DNA of 64,000 bases, taken from positions 62,001 to 126,000 of the IMG/VR virus record IMGVR_UViG_3300035171_000016; one strand, written 5' to 3'. The position numbers and the translations under genes were made by a program. The number at the start of each line of letters is the position of its first letter. Positions within the stretch are counted from its first letter, which is position 1. The notes under the pieces were generated by a model. It was not told the origin of the DNA. It was given only the letters and a program-made list of their open reading frames with translations, and made no database searches. This DNA is from a virus. This document shows positions 49,550 through 59,093 of this stretch, piece after piece.

Positions 49550-50314
49550 TTATACGCTAGGCATCTTTTTTAGCCTCTCTATAAAAGAGAATACTAGGTC
49601 TTTAGGAAGGTCTTCTATAGTTTTATATTCAGGCTTGAAGGTATTTTCGGCCTTCATTTTATCTTCTAGATGCTTAAACAAAACACCCTTAGCCTTCATA
49701 ATATCACAAAGAAGCTTAACCTGTCTTTGAGGAACTATCGCCGGTCTAGATACCTGTTGCTCCGCTTCTCCGGTAGACGCCCCTAATTCCTCGCGTGATA
49801 CAATATTAATATTTAAACAGTTTCTTACGGCTCGGCAAAAAGCTCTATTAGTGGCAATTTCTAGCAAGTATTTGGTTGCAAAATTACTAGTATTCCCTAA
49901 ATGAGCGCAAGCGTTATCTTGAAACAATAGGCTAATATTTTCAGATTCGTAATTAGGAATTAATTCTAATTCACAATTAACAGCTACATATTCTGGATTA
50001 GCCTCTTTAATATTATATTTTACGGATTTAAAACCTCTTAACTTAGCTAGATATTTAATACCGCCTAATAGAATAATTAAATCGGTATCCTTTACATTAT
50101 CTTTAATAATATCTATTTCTGAATATGGTTTTCCGTATTGTTTTTCTATTCTTTCCCTATGTTTTGGGTCGTTATTAATATAGAGGTATTGAATGGGAAC
50201 CATACTCCTATAATCTATAAGACCATCTTGAGTAAATTTATATTCAATTCCTTTTATTAAGCCGTTTTCGTCGCGCTCAACTTTTTTTAAAATATTTGGT
50301 TTAATTTCTTCCAT
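49550..50314 (-). CDS. Hypothetical protein, weakly similar to annealing/recombination proteins
   Basis: The 254-aa protein has a central ATKYLLEIATNRAFCRAVRNCLNINIVSREEL segment. It resembles the A-x-x-R-A-x-x-R-A-x-R helix found in some phage ssDNA-annealing and DUF proteins. The C-terminal part (PQRQVKLLCDIMKAKG...LPKDLVFSFIERL) is helical. It is co-transcribed with an SSB-like gene upstream, which supports a recombination role, but this is not certain. Confidence 0.45.
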   Translation of the reverse strand: MEEIKPNILKKVERDENGLIKGIEYKFTQDGLIDYRSMVPIQYLYINNDPKHRERIEKQYGKPYSEIDIIKDNVKDTDLIILLGGIKYLAKLRGFKSVKYNIKEANPEYVAVNCELELIPNYESENISLLFQDNACAHLGNTSNFATKYLLEIATNRAFCRAVRNCLNINIVSREELGASTGEAEQQVSRPAIVPQRQVKLLCDIMKAKGVLFKHLEDKMKAENTFKPEYKTIEDLPKDLVFSFIERLKKMPSV

Positions 50315-50337
50315 AGGTATAAATTTTAACTTAAAAA

Positions 50338-50676
50338 TTAAAATTCATTATCATCTTCTGGCTGAGCTAATGGCGCAGAAGGCTTTTTGGCTACGGTAGC
50401 CGACTTTTTAGGAGCGGCAACAGAAGAACTTTGGGTCTTCGGCTTCCAATCATCTACATAAATACTGTGGGTGTCCCCATTCTTGCCCGGAGCCAGCTTT
50501 TTTGAAATTACTAACTTAACATATCCTTTTTCATTAGGAGAGAGAGATTTAAAACTTTCTAAGAACTTTTCTGGCAAAATGCTTAATTTTAAAATTGAGC
50601 CGCCATTATCAAAGATTTTTTCTTCTACCCAAACGCCATTGATATAAGTTTTAGTCGTATTACTTGAATTATTCAT
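50338..50676 (-). CDS. Small protein with an SSB-type acidic tail (112 aa)
   Basis: Residues 1-75 form a beta-rich domain (YINGVWVEEKIFDNGGSILKLSILP, GYVKLVISKKL, HSIYVDDW). A Ser/Lys/Pro/Ala linker and the acidic terminus QPEDDNEF follow. Globular domain, flexible linker and acidic tip ending in Phe is the SSB layout. It is the first gene after a strong promoter with a leader of about 29 bases. Confidence 0.55.
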   Translation of the reverse strand: MNNSSNTTKTYINGVWVEEKIFDNGGSILKLSILPEKFLESFKSLSPNEKGYVKLVISKKLAPGKNGDTHSIYVDDWKPKTQSSSVAAPKKSATVAKKPSAPLAQPEDDNEF

Positions 50677-50711
50677 TTATTTTTTTATTTATTGTTAATT
50701 AATCTATTTAA

Positions 50712-50740
50712 AGTATATCATTAGACCTTATCAGTGTCAA
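50712..50740 (-). promoter_or_regulatory. Promoter for the SSB-like gene, with a leader
   Basis: Minus strand: TTGACA (50735-50740), 17-bp spacer, TATACT (50712-50717). The ATG is at 50676, 35 bases beyond the -10, so this message has an A/T-rich leader, unlike the leaderless set. It lies in the 3' end of the preceding gene. Confidence 0.72.
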
Positions 50741-51911
50741 GCTTTTCAAGAAAATACATGAATTCGCTTTCTTCCCACAATAATTCTAATTTTTCATTAA
50801 TAATTTTAATTGGTTCATTTATTGTTGGATTAATATTTCTTCCAATAATATAATCTTGATAACTAGCAAAAAACTTTCCGCCGCCAAGGATTAATTTACT
50901 AGATTTATAATATAAATTATCAATATTAATATTTTTTAATTTATCGGGCATTTCTTTTGATATAACCACAATTGGAGAATAATCTAAATAATCTAATTTA
51001 ATATTATTTAATTTTTCTTGATTTAATTCTGATATTAATTGATATGGAATTTTTAAAGATATTAATTGTTTAATAAAATCTGGATTATTATTTTCGGCTA
51101 TACAATAAACAATACCAGAAATATTTTTCTTATATTTTTGTAGAATATTTAGCGGAATTTCTTTTGTTGTAATAATTTGACAAGGATTTAAGGCTAATTG
51201 ATTTTGCAGTATAGCCAAATTAAAATTCCAATCAATTCTCATTACTAGATTTTGAGCATTTAGTTTTTTTACGTCTATTACGTCTGTAACAGCGGATTCT
51301 AAAAATTTATTATTAAATAAATCTCCAATATATAAGGTATTATATGGATAATTAAAATTATCGTTTAATAACTTAATGACTGATTTAGCAATTTGCTCTG
51401 GTTTAATTTCGTTAATTTGTTTATTTGGTCCCTCGTCTAACGAAAACATTGGATTTTTAGATTTTCTATCTGGTTCTAAAATAATTTGTTTGGATTTGTC
51501 ACCAAAATAAGGACGAACACAATTAGAAAAATTATTAGAGATTAGGTCAACTAATGGTATATTATAATGTCCAGCTAAATGCGCTCCAACTGAATCTGTA
51601 CATAAAACTAGCTTTGATTTGCTGATAATATATTGGAATTGGCCCCAATTAGTGCTTCCTTGTAGATGCCTACAATATTTTAGCGGCCTTTCGTCTTTTG
51701 CGCCTAGCTGTAAAATTTCTATATTATTTTTTTGTAAGTAAGGATAGATTAAATCTAAAACCTCTTCCCAGTAACTATAATTTTTAGATGGTTTGCTCCA
51801 AGGTTGGATAACTATATAGTCATTAGGCAACCCTGGGTAGAATTTTTCACAAGTATGAATCTTGTCAATTTTTTGTCCTGACGTTAAACTATAATTTTGC
51901 ATTATATTCAT
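50721..51911 (-). CDS. C-terminal half of a split GT4-GT9 glycosyltransferase
   Basis: The first 180 residues of this 396-aa protein form the second Rossmann domain of a GT9 enzyme: DYIVIQPWSKPSKNYSYWEEVL, IEILQLGAKDE, and LVLCTDSVGAHLAGHYNIPLVDL (the D-S-x-x-x-H-x-A donor site). The first Rossmann domain is missing here but is found at the C-terminus of the protein at 52774-54720, beyond the LAGLIDADG gene. A further 200-residue alpha/beta region follows. It may function in trans with the other half or be inactive. Confidence 0.75.
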   Translation of the reverse strand: MNIMQNYSLTSGQKIDKIHTCEKFYPGLPNDYIVIQPWSKPSKNYSYWEEVLDLIYPYLQKNNIEILQLGAKDERPLKYCRHLQGSTNWGQFQYIISKSKLVLCTDSVGAHLAGHYNIPLVDLISNNFSNCVRPYFGDKSKQIILEPDRKSKNPMFSLDEGPNKQINEIKPEQIAKSVIKLLNDNFNYPYNTLYIGDLFNNKFLESAVTDVIDVKKLNAQNLVMRIDWNFNLAILQNQLALNPCQIITTKEIPLNILQKYKKNISGIVYCIAENNNPDFIKQLISLKIPYQLISELNQEKLNNIKLDYLDYSPIVVISKEMPDKLKNINIDNLYYKSSKLILGGGKFFASYQDYIIGRNINPTINEPIKIINEKLELLWEESEFMYFLEKLDTDKV

Positions 51912-51921
51912 AATAAGATAT

Positions 51922-52770
51922 TTAAATTTTCCATTTTTTAAGAGTTTTATTTTTATGTAATTGTTTTAATTTATTTAAATATCGCACTTTTCTATCTAAC
52001 GATAAATATAAATTATCTTTATATAAATAATCCATAATTATCATTATATTATTAATTCCATAAATATTCATATAATGAACATCTTTTTTAGAAACGGTAA
52101 TATAGTTCTTAATTTTTAATTTATTTTTAATAAAATTAGATATTTGCTCTATAATTTTTCTAGAACCGGAGCAAATGTAAAACTGAGTATTTAAATAATT
52201 AGTTTTTTTACCTTTAACTAAATAATAGTTAATACAACCATCGCCTTCAAAATAACCTCTTAAAAAATATGGCATCAAAGACTGTTTTATATTAGGCATT
52301 TCTACGGTTTTTGATTTATTTTGGACACATCCCAATCTTGCTAAATCCTCGCATATTTTATGACTTCTAATGCTTAATCTTAATAAATTTTTTTTATTTT
52401 TGAGTTTACTCCTATCAATAAATAATAATGGCCTATCTGTTTCAATAATTTTTTGTAATTTATTTAAAACTATCCTATCGCCCTCTTGTATAGAAATGTG
52501 GAAATCTCCATCTTTTAAGTTATTATATCCATCACTAAACGCCCATCCTAAGAAGTATGCCTTATCTAAAGTATTAATATTATTGAAAATATTATGATTA
52601 ATATTATATTTTCTATACGCTCCAACAGCTCTAGATTTTATATTAAATTTTCTTAAAATATTCATAATAGTTACCGCGCTAGTATTATATCTAGCTCCTA
52701 TTTTACTCAAACTCAATCCTTTATTATATAAATTAATAATGATAGGATATTTTCTTTTATCTATTTTCAT
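51922..52770 (-). CDS. LAGLIDADG homing endonuclease
   Basis: The 282-aa protein has an N-terminal helix-turn-helix (LYNKGLSLSKIGARYNTSAVTIMNIL). Two LAGLIDADG motifs follow: KAYFLGWAFSDGYN (about 71-84) and MPYFLRGYFEGDGCI (near 166-180), each with the catalytic acidic residue. A C-terminal DNA-binding region ends it. It has its own start and stop and lies three bases after one half of a glycosyltransferase gene and ten bases before the other half. This fits a free-standing element inserted in that gene without an intron. Confidence 0.88.
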   Translation of the reverse strand: MKIDKRKYPIIINLYNKGLSLSKIGARYNTSAVTIMNILRKFNIKSRAVGAYRKYNINHNIFNNINTLDKAYFLGWAFSDGYNNLKDGDFHISIQEGDRIVLNKLQKIIETDRPLLFIDRSKLKNKKNLLRLSIRSHKICEDLARLGCVQNKSKTVEMPNIKQSLMPYFLRGYFEGDGCINYYLVKGKKTNYLNTQFYICSGSRKIIEQISNFIKNKLKIKNYITVSKKDVHYMNIYGINNIMIIMDYLYKDNLYLSLDRKVRYLNKLKQLHKNKTLKKWKI

Positions 52771-52773
52771 AGT

Positions 52774-54720
52774 TTATACGGGGACAAAAACCGAATTATT
52801 TGATAAATAATTAAGAAATTTTTGGGTTCCGGCAGCAACAAAACAATATCCATTAAACATACCCTTTCTCTCTCCCTGACCAATACAATATATTTCAGAT
52901 TGCATAAAATCTTGATAAGGCAATACTTTATCGAGATACGGATTTAAGTCAAATAACTCCGAAAACTCTGGTTTAGTTGCCAAATATAAATTCCATTCTT
53001 CGCTAGGATATGATTCTCTAAAAGATTTAAGAGTTGCGGATACATATAAACAATCCCCTGCGGACTCTGGACATACAATTAAAAATTGTTTTTTGCCATT
53101 ATTTATTAACAAAGACTCAAAAGGAATTTGCGGCTGTACTTTTTGATTATGTTCCATTGCCGCCCTACGGAATGAATTTACTAGACTTTCTCTCAATTTT
53201 CTTTTTTCTCCATCTTGAGATAGAAATTTCATCCAATGCTGTTTACCACTATCATTTTCCGGCAAATTCATATTCAGAATTTCTTTATAACAGTGGTCAA
53301 TAAACTCAATATCGGATTGCTTATCTTCTATTCTAGCATTAATATTTTTCAGTTCTTTCTTTCTATTAAAATAAGAGTCCCAATCAATCTTTTTGCAAGA
53401 ATCAAAAAAAGATTCTAATTTGCCAGCAATAACATTGGCGTCAAAGTTTTCAACCGTCCATTTTCTTGCTCTTTCTGTAATATCTTTCTTTTTTTCTGGA
53501 GAAAGATTATAAACAAGCTCATAAAATTCAGTAATTGATTTAATATCAGGCACGAATTTTTTAAAACCAGTTCCAACCTCTCTAGTATAGGTACCCCTTA
53601 GAGAAAAAACGAAATCATTTTTGACATAATCTTCTCCACAAGAATATGGGAAAGAGGCAAATGGTATTCCAGCCAGCATTGATTCTTGGCTTGTTAATTC
53701 GCTTCCACCACTATTAGGACAGCTACAAGAGCCATCGGCCAAATTATAAATTTTATTTAAATCTTTTTCGTTGATGGTACTAGTAATTCCTGCGCTAATT
53801 CTACTTTTCTTTGATTTACAGGTAGGACAGTCCAAATCTTCTCCGTCATGCGGGGCTACTTCCCATTCTTGACAATTTTTACAAAAATATGTGCATAAAA
53901 CATCTTCCTTGTTAAGTTTAAGTTCATCTCTAATTCTATCAATTGGCCAGCCGTTAGGTTCGGTAAAAGAAGTATGTAATAATAATCTTACTTTCTTATC
54001 AGGATTTTTTAGTTTAAATTCTTTTAAACCCTCTAGAAGAGCCCATGCTTGTTTTCTTAATTGGTTTCTAAATACATAAATAATAACTTTTTCATCATCA
54101 TTAATATTAAATTTACGTCTTAATTCTAATCTTTCTTTATTTGGTAGAGGATAGAAATCGTCAGTATTGAAAGCTGGAAATAGTGTTTTACAATGTCCAT
54201 ATTTTTCAATATTTTCTTCTTTTAATGCTCTTTCTGCAAAGCTAGACCAAAAATACATATTAGGACAATTTTCTGCCCATGTTTTAAAATTAGGTAAAAT
54301 AGGCTCAGAATCAGCGGTTGTCCATTGAATAAAATTTTGTTTAATATGTTTATACCAGTCTTGACTTATATAAGATTCTTCACTAGAACTCCAAATATCA
54401 TCTGCGTGAATAACGCAATCTAACCTGTTTTCTGTAACAAATTTTTCCACTACATTGTTTCCATAACTAACCCACCTTCTATATCCTTCATCCTGATTAA
54501 ATCTGTTCTGGTCAAAATTAACCATTGTACCAAAGCTTTTCCAAGGATATTTTTGAAAACTGGGGTCATTATCTGAAAATCCTTGATTTAGAAAGTATAT
54601 ATCATATTTATTTGTCTTATAAATAATTGGTAGCCAAGCTTTTACGCATCTAGCTAAACCTGTTTTTAAAGAGATATTATTGGTAATTATACCAATTTTA
54701 AGTTTGTCTTCCATGTACAT
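52774..54720 (-). CDS. GT4 glycosyltransferase fused to the first half of a GT9 domain
   Basis: The 648-aa protein starts with a GT4 enzyme: KIGIITNNISLKTGLARCV, VIIYVFRNQLRKQAWALLEGL (phosphate-binding region) and SGGSELTSQESMLAGIPFASFP (E-x-x-x-x-x-E-type donor site). A Cys4 zinc knuckle (CKNCQEWEVAPHDGEDLDCPTC) is inserted near residue 280. After a helical linker, residues from about 545 form a GT9 first Rossmann domain (FLIVCPESAGDCLYVSATLKSFRESYP). The frame stops right at the LAGLIDADG gene, with the second GT9 domain encoded beyond it. Confidence 0.82.
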   Translation of the reverse strand: MYMEDKLKIGIITNNISLKTGLARCVKAWLPIIYKTNKYDIYFLNQGFSDNDPSFQKYPWKSFGTMVNFDQNRFNQDEGYRRWVSYGNNVVEKFVTENRLDCVIHADDIWSSSEESYISQDWYKHIKQNFIQWTTADSEPILPNFKTWAENCPNMYFWSSFAERALKEENIEKYGHCKTLFPAFNTDDFYPLPNKERLELRRKFNINDDEKVIIYVFRNQLRKQAWALLEGLKEFKLKNPDKKVRLLLHTSFTEPNGWPIDRIRDELKLNKEDVLCTYFCKNCQEWEVAPHDGEDLDCPTCKSKKSRISAGITSTINEKDLNKIYNLADGSCSCPNSGGSELTSQESMLAGIPFASFPYSCGEDYVKNDFVFSLRGTYTREVGTGFKKFVPDIKSITEFYELVYNLSPEKKKDITERARKWTVENFDANVIAGKLESFFDSCKKIDWDSYFNRKKELKNINARIEDKQSDIEFIDHCYKEILNMNLPENDSGKQHWMKFLSQDGEKRKLRESLVNSFRRAAMEHNQKVQPQIPFESLLINNGKKQFLIVCPESAGDCLYVSATLKSFRESYPSEEWNLYLATKPEFSELFDLNPYLDKVLPYQDFMQSEIYCIGQGERKGMFNGYCFVAAGTQKFLNYLSNNSVFVPV

Positions 54721-54776
54721 ATAATATTATTTATATTTAAAAATTAAACTAATTTAATATAATATTTTGATAATAT

Positions 54777-54802
54777 GGAATAAAAAGGAATAATCTTATT
54801 CC
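54777..54802. promoter_or_regulatory. Triple GGAATAA motif upstream of the portal gene
   Basis: GGAATAA occurs at 54777-54783 and 54787-54793, and inverted as TTATTCC at 54796-54802, so the last two form a 16-bp near-palindrome. It lies 19-45 bases before the portal ATG in the divergent gap. It may be an operator or late-promoter element. Confidence 0.4.
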
Positions 54803-54821
54803 ATTTAGTGTATATATTAAT

Positions 54822-56915
54822 ATGAAAAAATTAGCCGAATTTGCAAGAGAAAATAAATTAAACTATAAGAACCTATGGCGAGAAGTTAAAAATGGCACGG
54901 CCTCTATTAAAACCACAACTAAAAATGGAAGAATTTATGTACAGGAAGAGGCCACGGCCTCTAAGTTGGCCAAATTTGTAGATAATGAAGGCAAATTCTA
55001 TACTCCAGTTTTGTCCGGTAAGGATACTATTGTCGCGTCATCAACTCGCAGAAACGCTGCCGCTACTAGTACTCCAACTGATGAATATTATAATATTTCT
55101 AATGGTTTAACTCCATTTAATAATGCGTCTCAAAGAACTGGTGGAGACGGCGGTGGTATGTTTCCGGTTGCAGAGGCTATTCTTTTAACTCAAAAGGCTT
55201 ATTATAATTTTTCAGTTTTTAGAAATATCATAGACTTTATGACAGAGTTTTCATGCTCTAAGATATTCTTACAAGGCGGCAATGCAAAAGCTCGTAATTT
55301 CTTTGAAAATTTCTTTGATTCTATCAATATTAATGCTCTACAAGACAAATTTTTTAGAGAAATGTATAGGTCAGGGAATTGTCTAGTATATCGTTTTCAG
55401 GTAAAAGCAAAACAAGAAGATATAGATAGATTAAATAAAATCTACGGAGCAACAGCCGCCGCTCTAACTCTTCCGTCTAAATATATACTAATTAATCCAT
55501 ATGATATTGGCGTTCAATCTAATATAGTTTTCGGCTCCAATGTAATTTTCTTTAAAAGACTTAATGGTTATGAAGTAAATCGTTTAAGAGCTTCCGAAAC
55601 CCCAGAAGAAAAGCAGTTTTTTGATAGTCTACCAGAAGTAACACAAAAACAAATTAAGGCCGGTTCTGGAACAGTATTAATTCCGCTAGACCCGGAAAGA
55701 TTATATGGAGTTTTCTTTAAAAAGAGTGACTACGAATCTATGGCAATTCCAATGGGTTATCCAGTTCTAAAGGATATTGAATGGAAGGCCGAAATGAAGA
55801 GAGTTGACATGGCTGTAGCTAGAACAATGCAACAAGTTGTTTTATTGGTAAACATGGGATACGAATCTAAAGATGGAACTTATATGTTTGATGGTAAGGC
55901 GGCAGAATCAATGCAAACATTATTTGCTAGCGAATCAGTAGGTAAAGTACTAGTTGCCGACTTTACTACCAAATTAACATGGGCTATTCCAGCAATCGGA
56001 GACTTTCTTGACCCTAAGAAATATGAAATAGTTAACCAAGATATTAAAGAAGGATTAAATTATATATTAACCGGAGGCGATTCTAAGTTTGCTAATCAAT
56101 TTATATCTGTAAAGCTTTTCGTAGAAAGACTTAAAAGCGGAAGAGAAATGTTTTTGAATGAATTTCTTATTCCAGAAATGAAAAAAATATCTGAAAATAT
56201 GGGTTTTAAATCTTGCCCTACTCCAAAATTTGAAGATATTGATTTAAGAGACGAGGCAGAATGGGAAAGAATTGTAACTCAATTAGGTTCTTTAGGTATA
56301 CTTACTCCCCAAGAAACTTTAGAGGCTATGAATTCCGGTAGACTTCCTACCGCCGAAGAATCTATAGAACATCAAAACGAATATCGAGCGCAAAGAGACA
56401 AGGGTTTATACGAACCACTAGTAGGCGGCCCTTATGATACGGCCAAGCTAGCTAAATTAACGGCTGCTCAAAAACCAGCAGCGCAAACAAATCCATCAGA
56501 TTTAGGTGGTCGCCCGGGAAATGTAAAAACCAAACAAACTACTAAAAAAGTAGGTATTTCTAGAGGCTCTATACAAGAAGAGATGGCTATTCAAAGTTTA
56601 TATTCTTTATCTAAAATTAAAGATAATTTAATATTAGCTGCCAACCTTAAAGAAAAAGTAAAGCAATACTATGCAAAAGCAAAAAATATTAAAAAATTTA
56701 ATGACCAACAAATGTTCATTATTAATGAAATAAGCGAATTAATTATAGCTGACTGCAAACCAAATGAATGGGAACTTAATATCGAGAAATATATTAAAGA
56801 GCCAATCGCCTCTAACGAAAAGAATATTAAGGAAATAGAAGAAATAGCTTTAGAACATTCTCTACCTCATTCTTTAGCCGCTATTTTACTTAATAGTAAA
56901 TTAGAAAAAATCTAA
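54822..56915 (+). CDS. Portal protein
   Basis: The 697-aa protein fits a tailed-phage portal. The central region contains YYNFSVFRNIIDFMTEFS, then FREMYRSGNCLVYRF and YILINPYDIGV (beta-rich stem and wing). A long helical region follows with ILTGGDSKFANQFISVKLFVERLKSGREMFLNEFLIPEMKKI. The last part is a crown-like helical tail. An unusual N-terminal KLAEFARENKLNYKNLWREVKNG helix-turn-helix-like segment precedes it. It forms the dodecameric DNA channel used by the terminase at 44286-46148. Confidence 0.85.
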   Translation: MKKLAEFARENKLNYKNLWREVKNGTASIKTTTKNGRIYVQEEATASKLAKFVDNEGKFYTPVLSGKDTIVASSTRRNAAATSTPTDEYYNISNGLTPFNNASQRTGGDGGGMFPVAEAILLTQKAYYNFSVFRNIIDFMTEFSCSKIFLQGGNAKARNFFENFFDSININALQDKFFREMYRSGNCLVYRFQVKAKQEDIDRLNKIYGATAAALTLPSKYILINPYDIGVQSNIVFGSNVIFFKRLNGYEVNRLRASETPEEKQFFDSLPEVTQKQIKAGSGTVLIPLDPERLYGVFFKKSDYESMAIPMGYPVLKDIEWKAEMKRVDMAVARTMQQVVLLVNMGYESKDGTYMFDGKAAESMQTLFASESVGKVLVADFTTKLTWAIPAIGDFLDPKKYEIVNQDIKEGLNYILTGGDSKFANQFISVKLFVERLKSGREMFLNEFLIPEMKKISENMGFKSCPTPKFEDIDLRDEAEWERIVTQLGSLGILTPQETLEAMNSGRLPTAEESIEHQNEYRAQRDKGLYEPLVGGPYDTAKLAKLTAAQKPAAQTNPSDLGGRPGNVKTKQTTKKVGISRGSIQEEMAIQSLYSLSKIKDNLILAANLKEKVKQYYAKAKNIKKFNDQQMFIINEISELIIADCKPNEWELNIEKYIKEPIASNEKNIKEIEEIALEHSLPHSLAAILLNSKLEKI

Positions 56916-56920
56916 TTTTT

Positions 56921-58234
56921 ATGGCCAATAGGAAGATATATAATCAGGCCGGAATCGCTGTTTCTAGCGACTCCTCTGGATATTGCTTTCTTGATTTTTC
57001 GGGAAATAGAACTAATTCAATATATTCTAATATTAACGGTTTAACTGGATATTCTTATAATTTAGTAAAACCGCTAACTAGAATAGTTGATGTTAGTTAT
57101 GGATTTTCCGAAAGCAGAATAGATGTTAAAAACATGGGTAATTTTGGAACTATTGCTAGGCCATCAATAGTTTCCACACCAATAACATTAAGATTTTCAT
57201 ATTATTTAATGGGTTTAATAAACGAAGCAAGGCTTGGTTTTATTTTTGCCCAGCCATCTGGAAATAATGTTAACAATCCTTCTATATACGATAATATATG
57301 TCCTATATCTGGATTTTTAGATAGAACGTATCAGCCAGATTATAATGATTCATTTATTAATTATGCCGGAGCAAATGAATACTGGAATAATACTCATAGA
57401 GACTGCAAGAATTTTTTTGTTATAACTAAAATAGGAGAATCGGATTTAAAATCATCTCCATCAATAACCCAAACATTAAATAATACAACCGGAACCATTC
57501 TAAAAGATAATATTTATGTATATGAATTTGGAAATTGCTATTTAAATTCATATAAAGCCTCTGCTTCGGTAGGTAATTTTCCAGTAGCTTCTGTAGATTA
57601 TACTTGTTATAATGTAATGTATATAAGCGGAGGCTCTGGACAAAATATTCCAGCAGTAAATCCTAAAGATTTTACCTTGTTAAGCGGAATTACATACAAT
57701 TTACCGCCCATGTCTAGTGGAGAATTATCTACTATATTATTACCCGGAGATATTACTTTAAATATAATGGAAACCGGAAATAACCAAATAACAAATCTTC
57801 CTATTAGTTTTTCTGATATTAAAGTTCAAAATTTTGATATAGATATAAATTTAAATAGAGAGCCTTTATATAATTTAGGATACCGCCTTCCTATGGATAA
57901 TATTGTTAATTATCCGGCATATGCAAACCTATCTTTATCTGCAATAGTAGGAAATACATCTACCGGCTCTTTTATTGATTTTATTAATAAAGATACCGAA
58001 TATGATATTTCAGTTAATATGAAATATTCTAGGAATAGCAATATTACTGGCACGGCGATATTATATAGATTTTTAAGTGCCAAATTTAATAATATTCAAA
58101 TATCAGAATCTATTTCAAATAAAAAAATGGTTAGTTTTAATGTTTCTAATGAGATGAACCCAACTACAAATAGTAAGGGATTTTTCATTTCTGGACAATT
58201 AGGAGTACCAAATAATAATAAACCTTTATATTAA
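56921..58234 (+). CDS. Tail-tube-like protein with an internal duplication
   Basis: The 437-aa protein is beta-rich. Two stretches look alike: VDVSYGFSESRIDVKNMGNFGTIARPSIVSTPITLRFSYYL near residues 52-92, and FDIDINLNREPLYNLGYRLPMDNIVNYPAYANLSLSAI near residues 300-340. Each resembles the tail-tube fold (strand, N/R-rich turn, G-x-R-x-P...I-P-V strands). A long insert separates them. A major tail protein of siphovirus or myovirus type is the best guess; its place after the portal is unusual but compatible. Confidence 0.6.
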   Translation: MANRKIYNQAGIAVSSDSSGYCFLDFSGNRTNSIYSNINGLTGYSYNLVKPLTRIVDVSYGFSESRIDVKNMGNFGTIARPSIVSTPITLRFSYYLMGLINEARLGFIFAQPSGNNVNNPSIYDNICPISGFLDRTYQPDYNDSFINYAGANEYWNNTHRDCKNFFVITKIGESDLKSSPSITQTLNNTTGTILKDNIYVYEFGNCYLNSYKASASVGNFPVASVDYTCYNVMYISGGSGQNIPAVNPKDFTLLSGITYNLPPMSSGELSTILLPGDITLNIMETGNNQITNLPISFSDIKVQNFDIDINLNREPLYNLGYRLPMDNIVNYPAYANLSLSAIVGNTSTGSFIDFINKDTEYDISVNMKYSRNSNITGTAILYRFLSAKFNNIQISESISNKKMVSFNVSNEMNPTTNSKGFFISGQLGVPNNNKPLY

Positions 58235-59091
58235 TGAATATTAAATTTACCGTATCAGCAGAAAAAAATAATAATAAAATAATTTCTTCCTCAGAAGATA
58301 AGTTTGCCGGAGTAGTAAAAGGTAGTTTAATTAAAATAGAAAACGATTCTATTCTTCATACTGTCCAATCAAAAGAATCATTTTTTTATATTAAAGATTT
58401 TTTAGTACAAAATTCAAAAATTATTGTTATTGAAGATGATACAAAGATAAATCTACAATCTGGAGACTCGCTTAAAATAACATATAAAGAATATGAATCA
58501 AAATTTATTATTGACGTTTTAAATGGCGGAGTAGGATATAATGTAGGAGATATTATTACAGTAAAAGATGGAGTAGTAAATATTGATATATCAAGCGGAC
58601 TATCAAACCCAACTACTTTAGAAGTTATAGAAGTTAATATGGATGGGGCTATTCAAAAACTAGGCATAAAAGAATCTGGAAGATATATAACGCCCCCAAG
58701 TAATCCTATAAAAACATATTCAAAAAATGGAAATAATTGCGAAATTGAATTAAAATATTTAGAGCTTTCTAATAGAGCTTTTATAGAAAAAGAAATAGAT
58801 AATATTTATTTTTCAAATGGCCAAACATTTATAGTTTTAAATTCTTCTTTACCATTAAACTTAAAAAATGGAAAGCTATCGGTAGAAAAAGCTATTGTTA
58901 CTCTTTCTGAAAACTATAATGGAGAAACTAGAAAAAACCTATCATATGAAATATTTAGAGACTTTACTCCAAACCTTAGAATACCTCTTTTAGTAAGGGG
59001 TTCTCTATCTCACGAAACAGTTTATAATAAAGGCTGTTTAATTTTAGATGCCGAAATCCAAAAAATTAAAGATAAACTAGGTATTTCTTAA
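58234..59091 (+). CDS. Probable structural protein (285 aa)
   Basis: A beta-rich protein with KSIIVIEDDT-like strands and an internal GGVGYNVGDIITVKDGV segment recalling glycine-rich repeats of phage baseplate and tail-fibre proteins. It overlaps the tail-tube gene stop by one base. The role is inferred from position and composition. Confidence 0.55.
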   Translation: MNIKFTVSAEKNNNKIISSSEDKFAGVVKGSLIKIENDSILHTVQSKESFFYIKDFLVQNSKIIVIEDDTKINLQSGDSLKITYKEYESKFIIDVLNGGVGYNVGDIITVKDGVVNIDISSGLSNPTTLEVIEVNMDGAIQKLGIKESGRYITPPSNPIKTYSKNGNNCEIELKYLELSNRAFIEKEIDNIYFSNGQTFIVLNSSLPLNLKNGKLSVEKAIVTLSENYNGETRKNLSYEIFRDFTPNLRIPLLVRGSLSHETVYNKGCLILDAEIQKIKDKLGIS

Positions 59092-59093
59092 TA

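Noticed and set aside
51922-52770. Intein or group I intron explaining the LAGLIDADG gene
   Set aside because: The gene has its own ATG and stop, lacks splice-junction Cys/Ser and Asn residues, and the flanking gaps are only three and ten bases.
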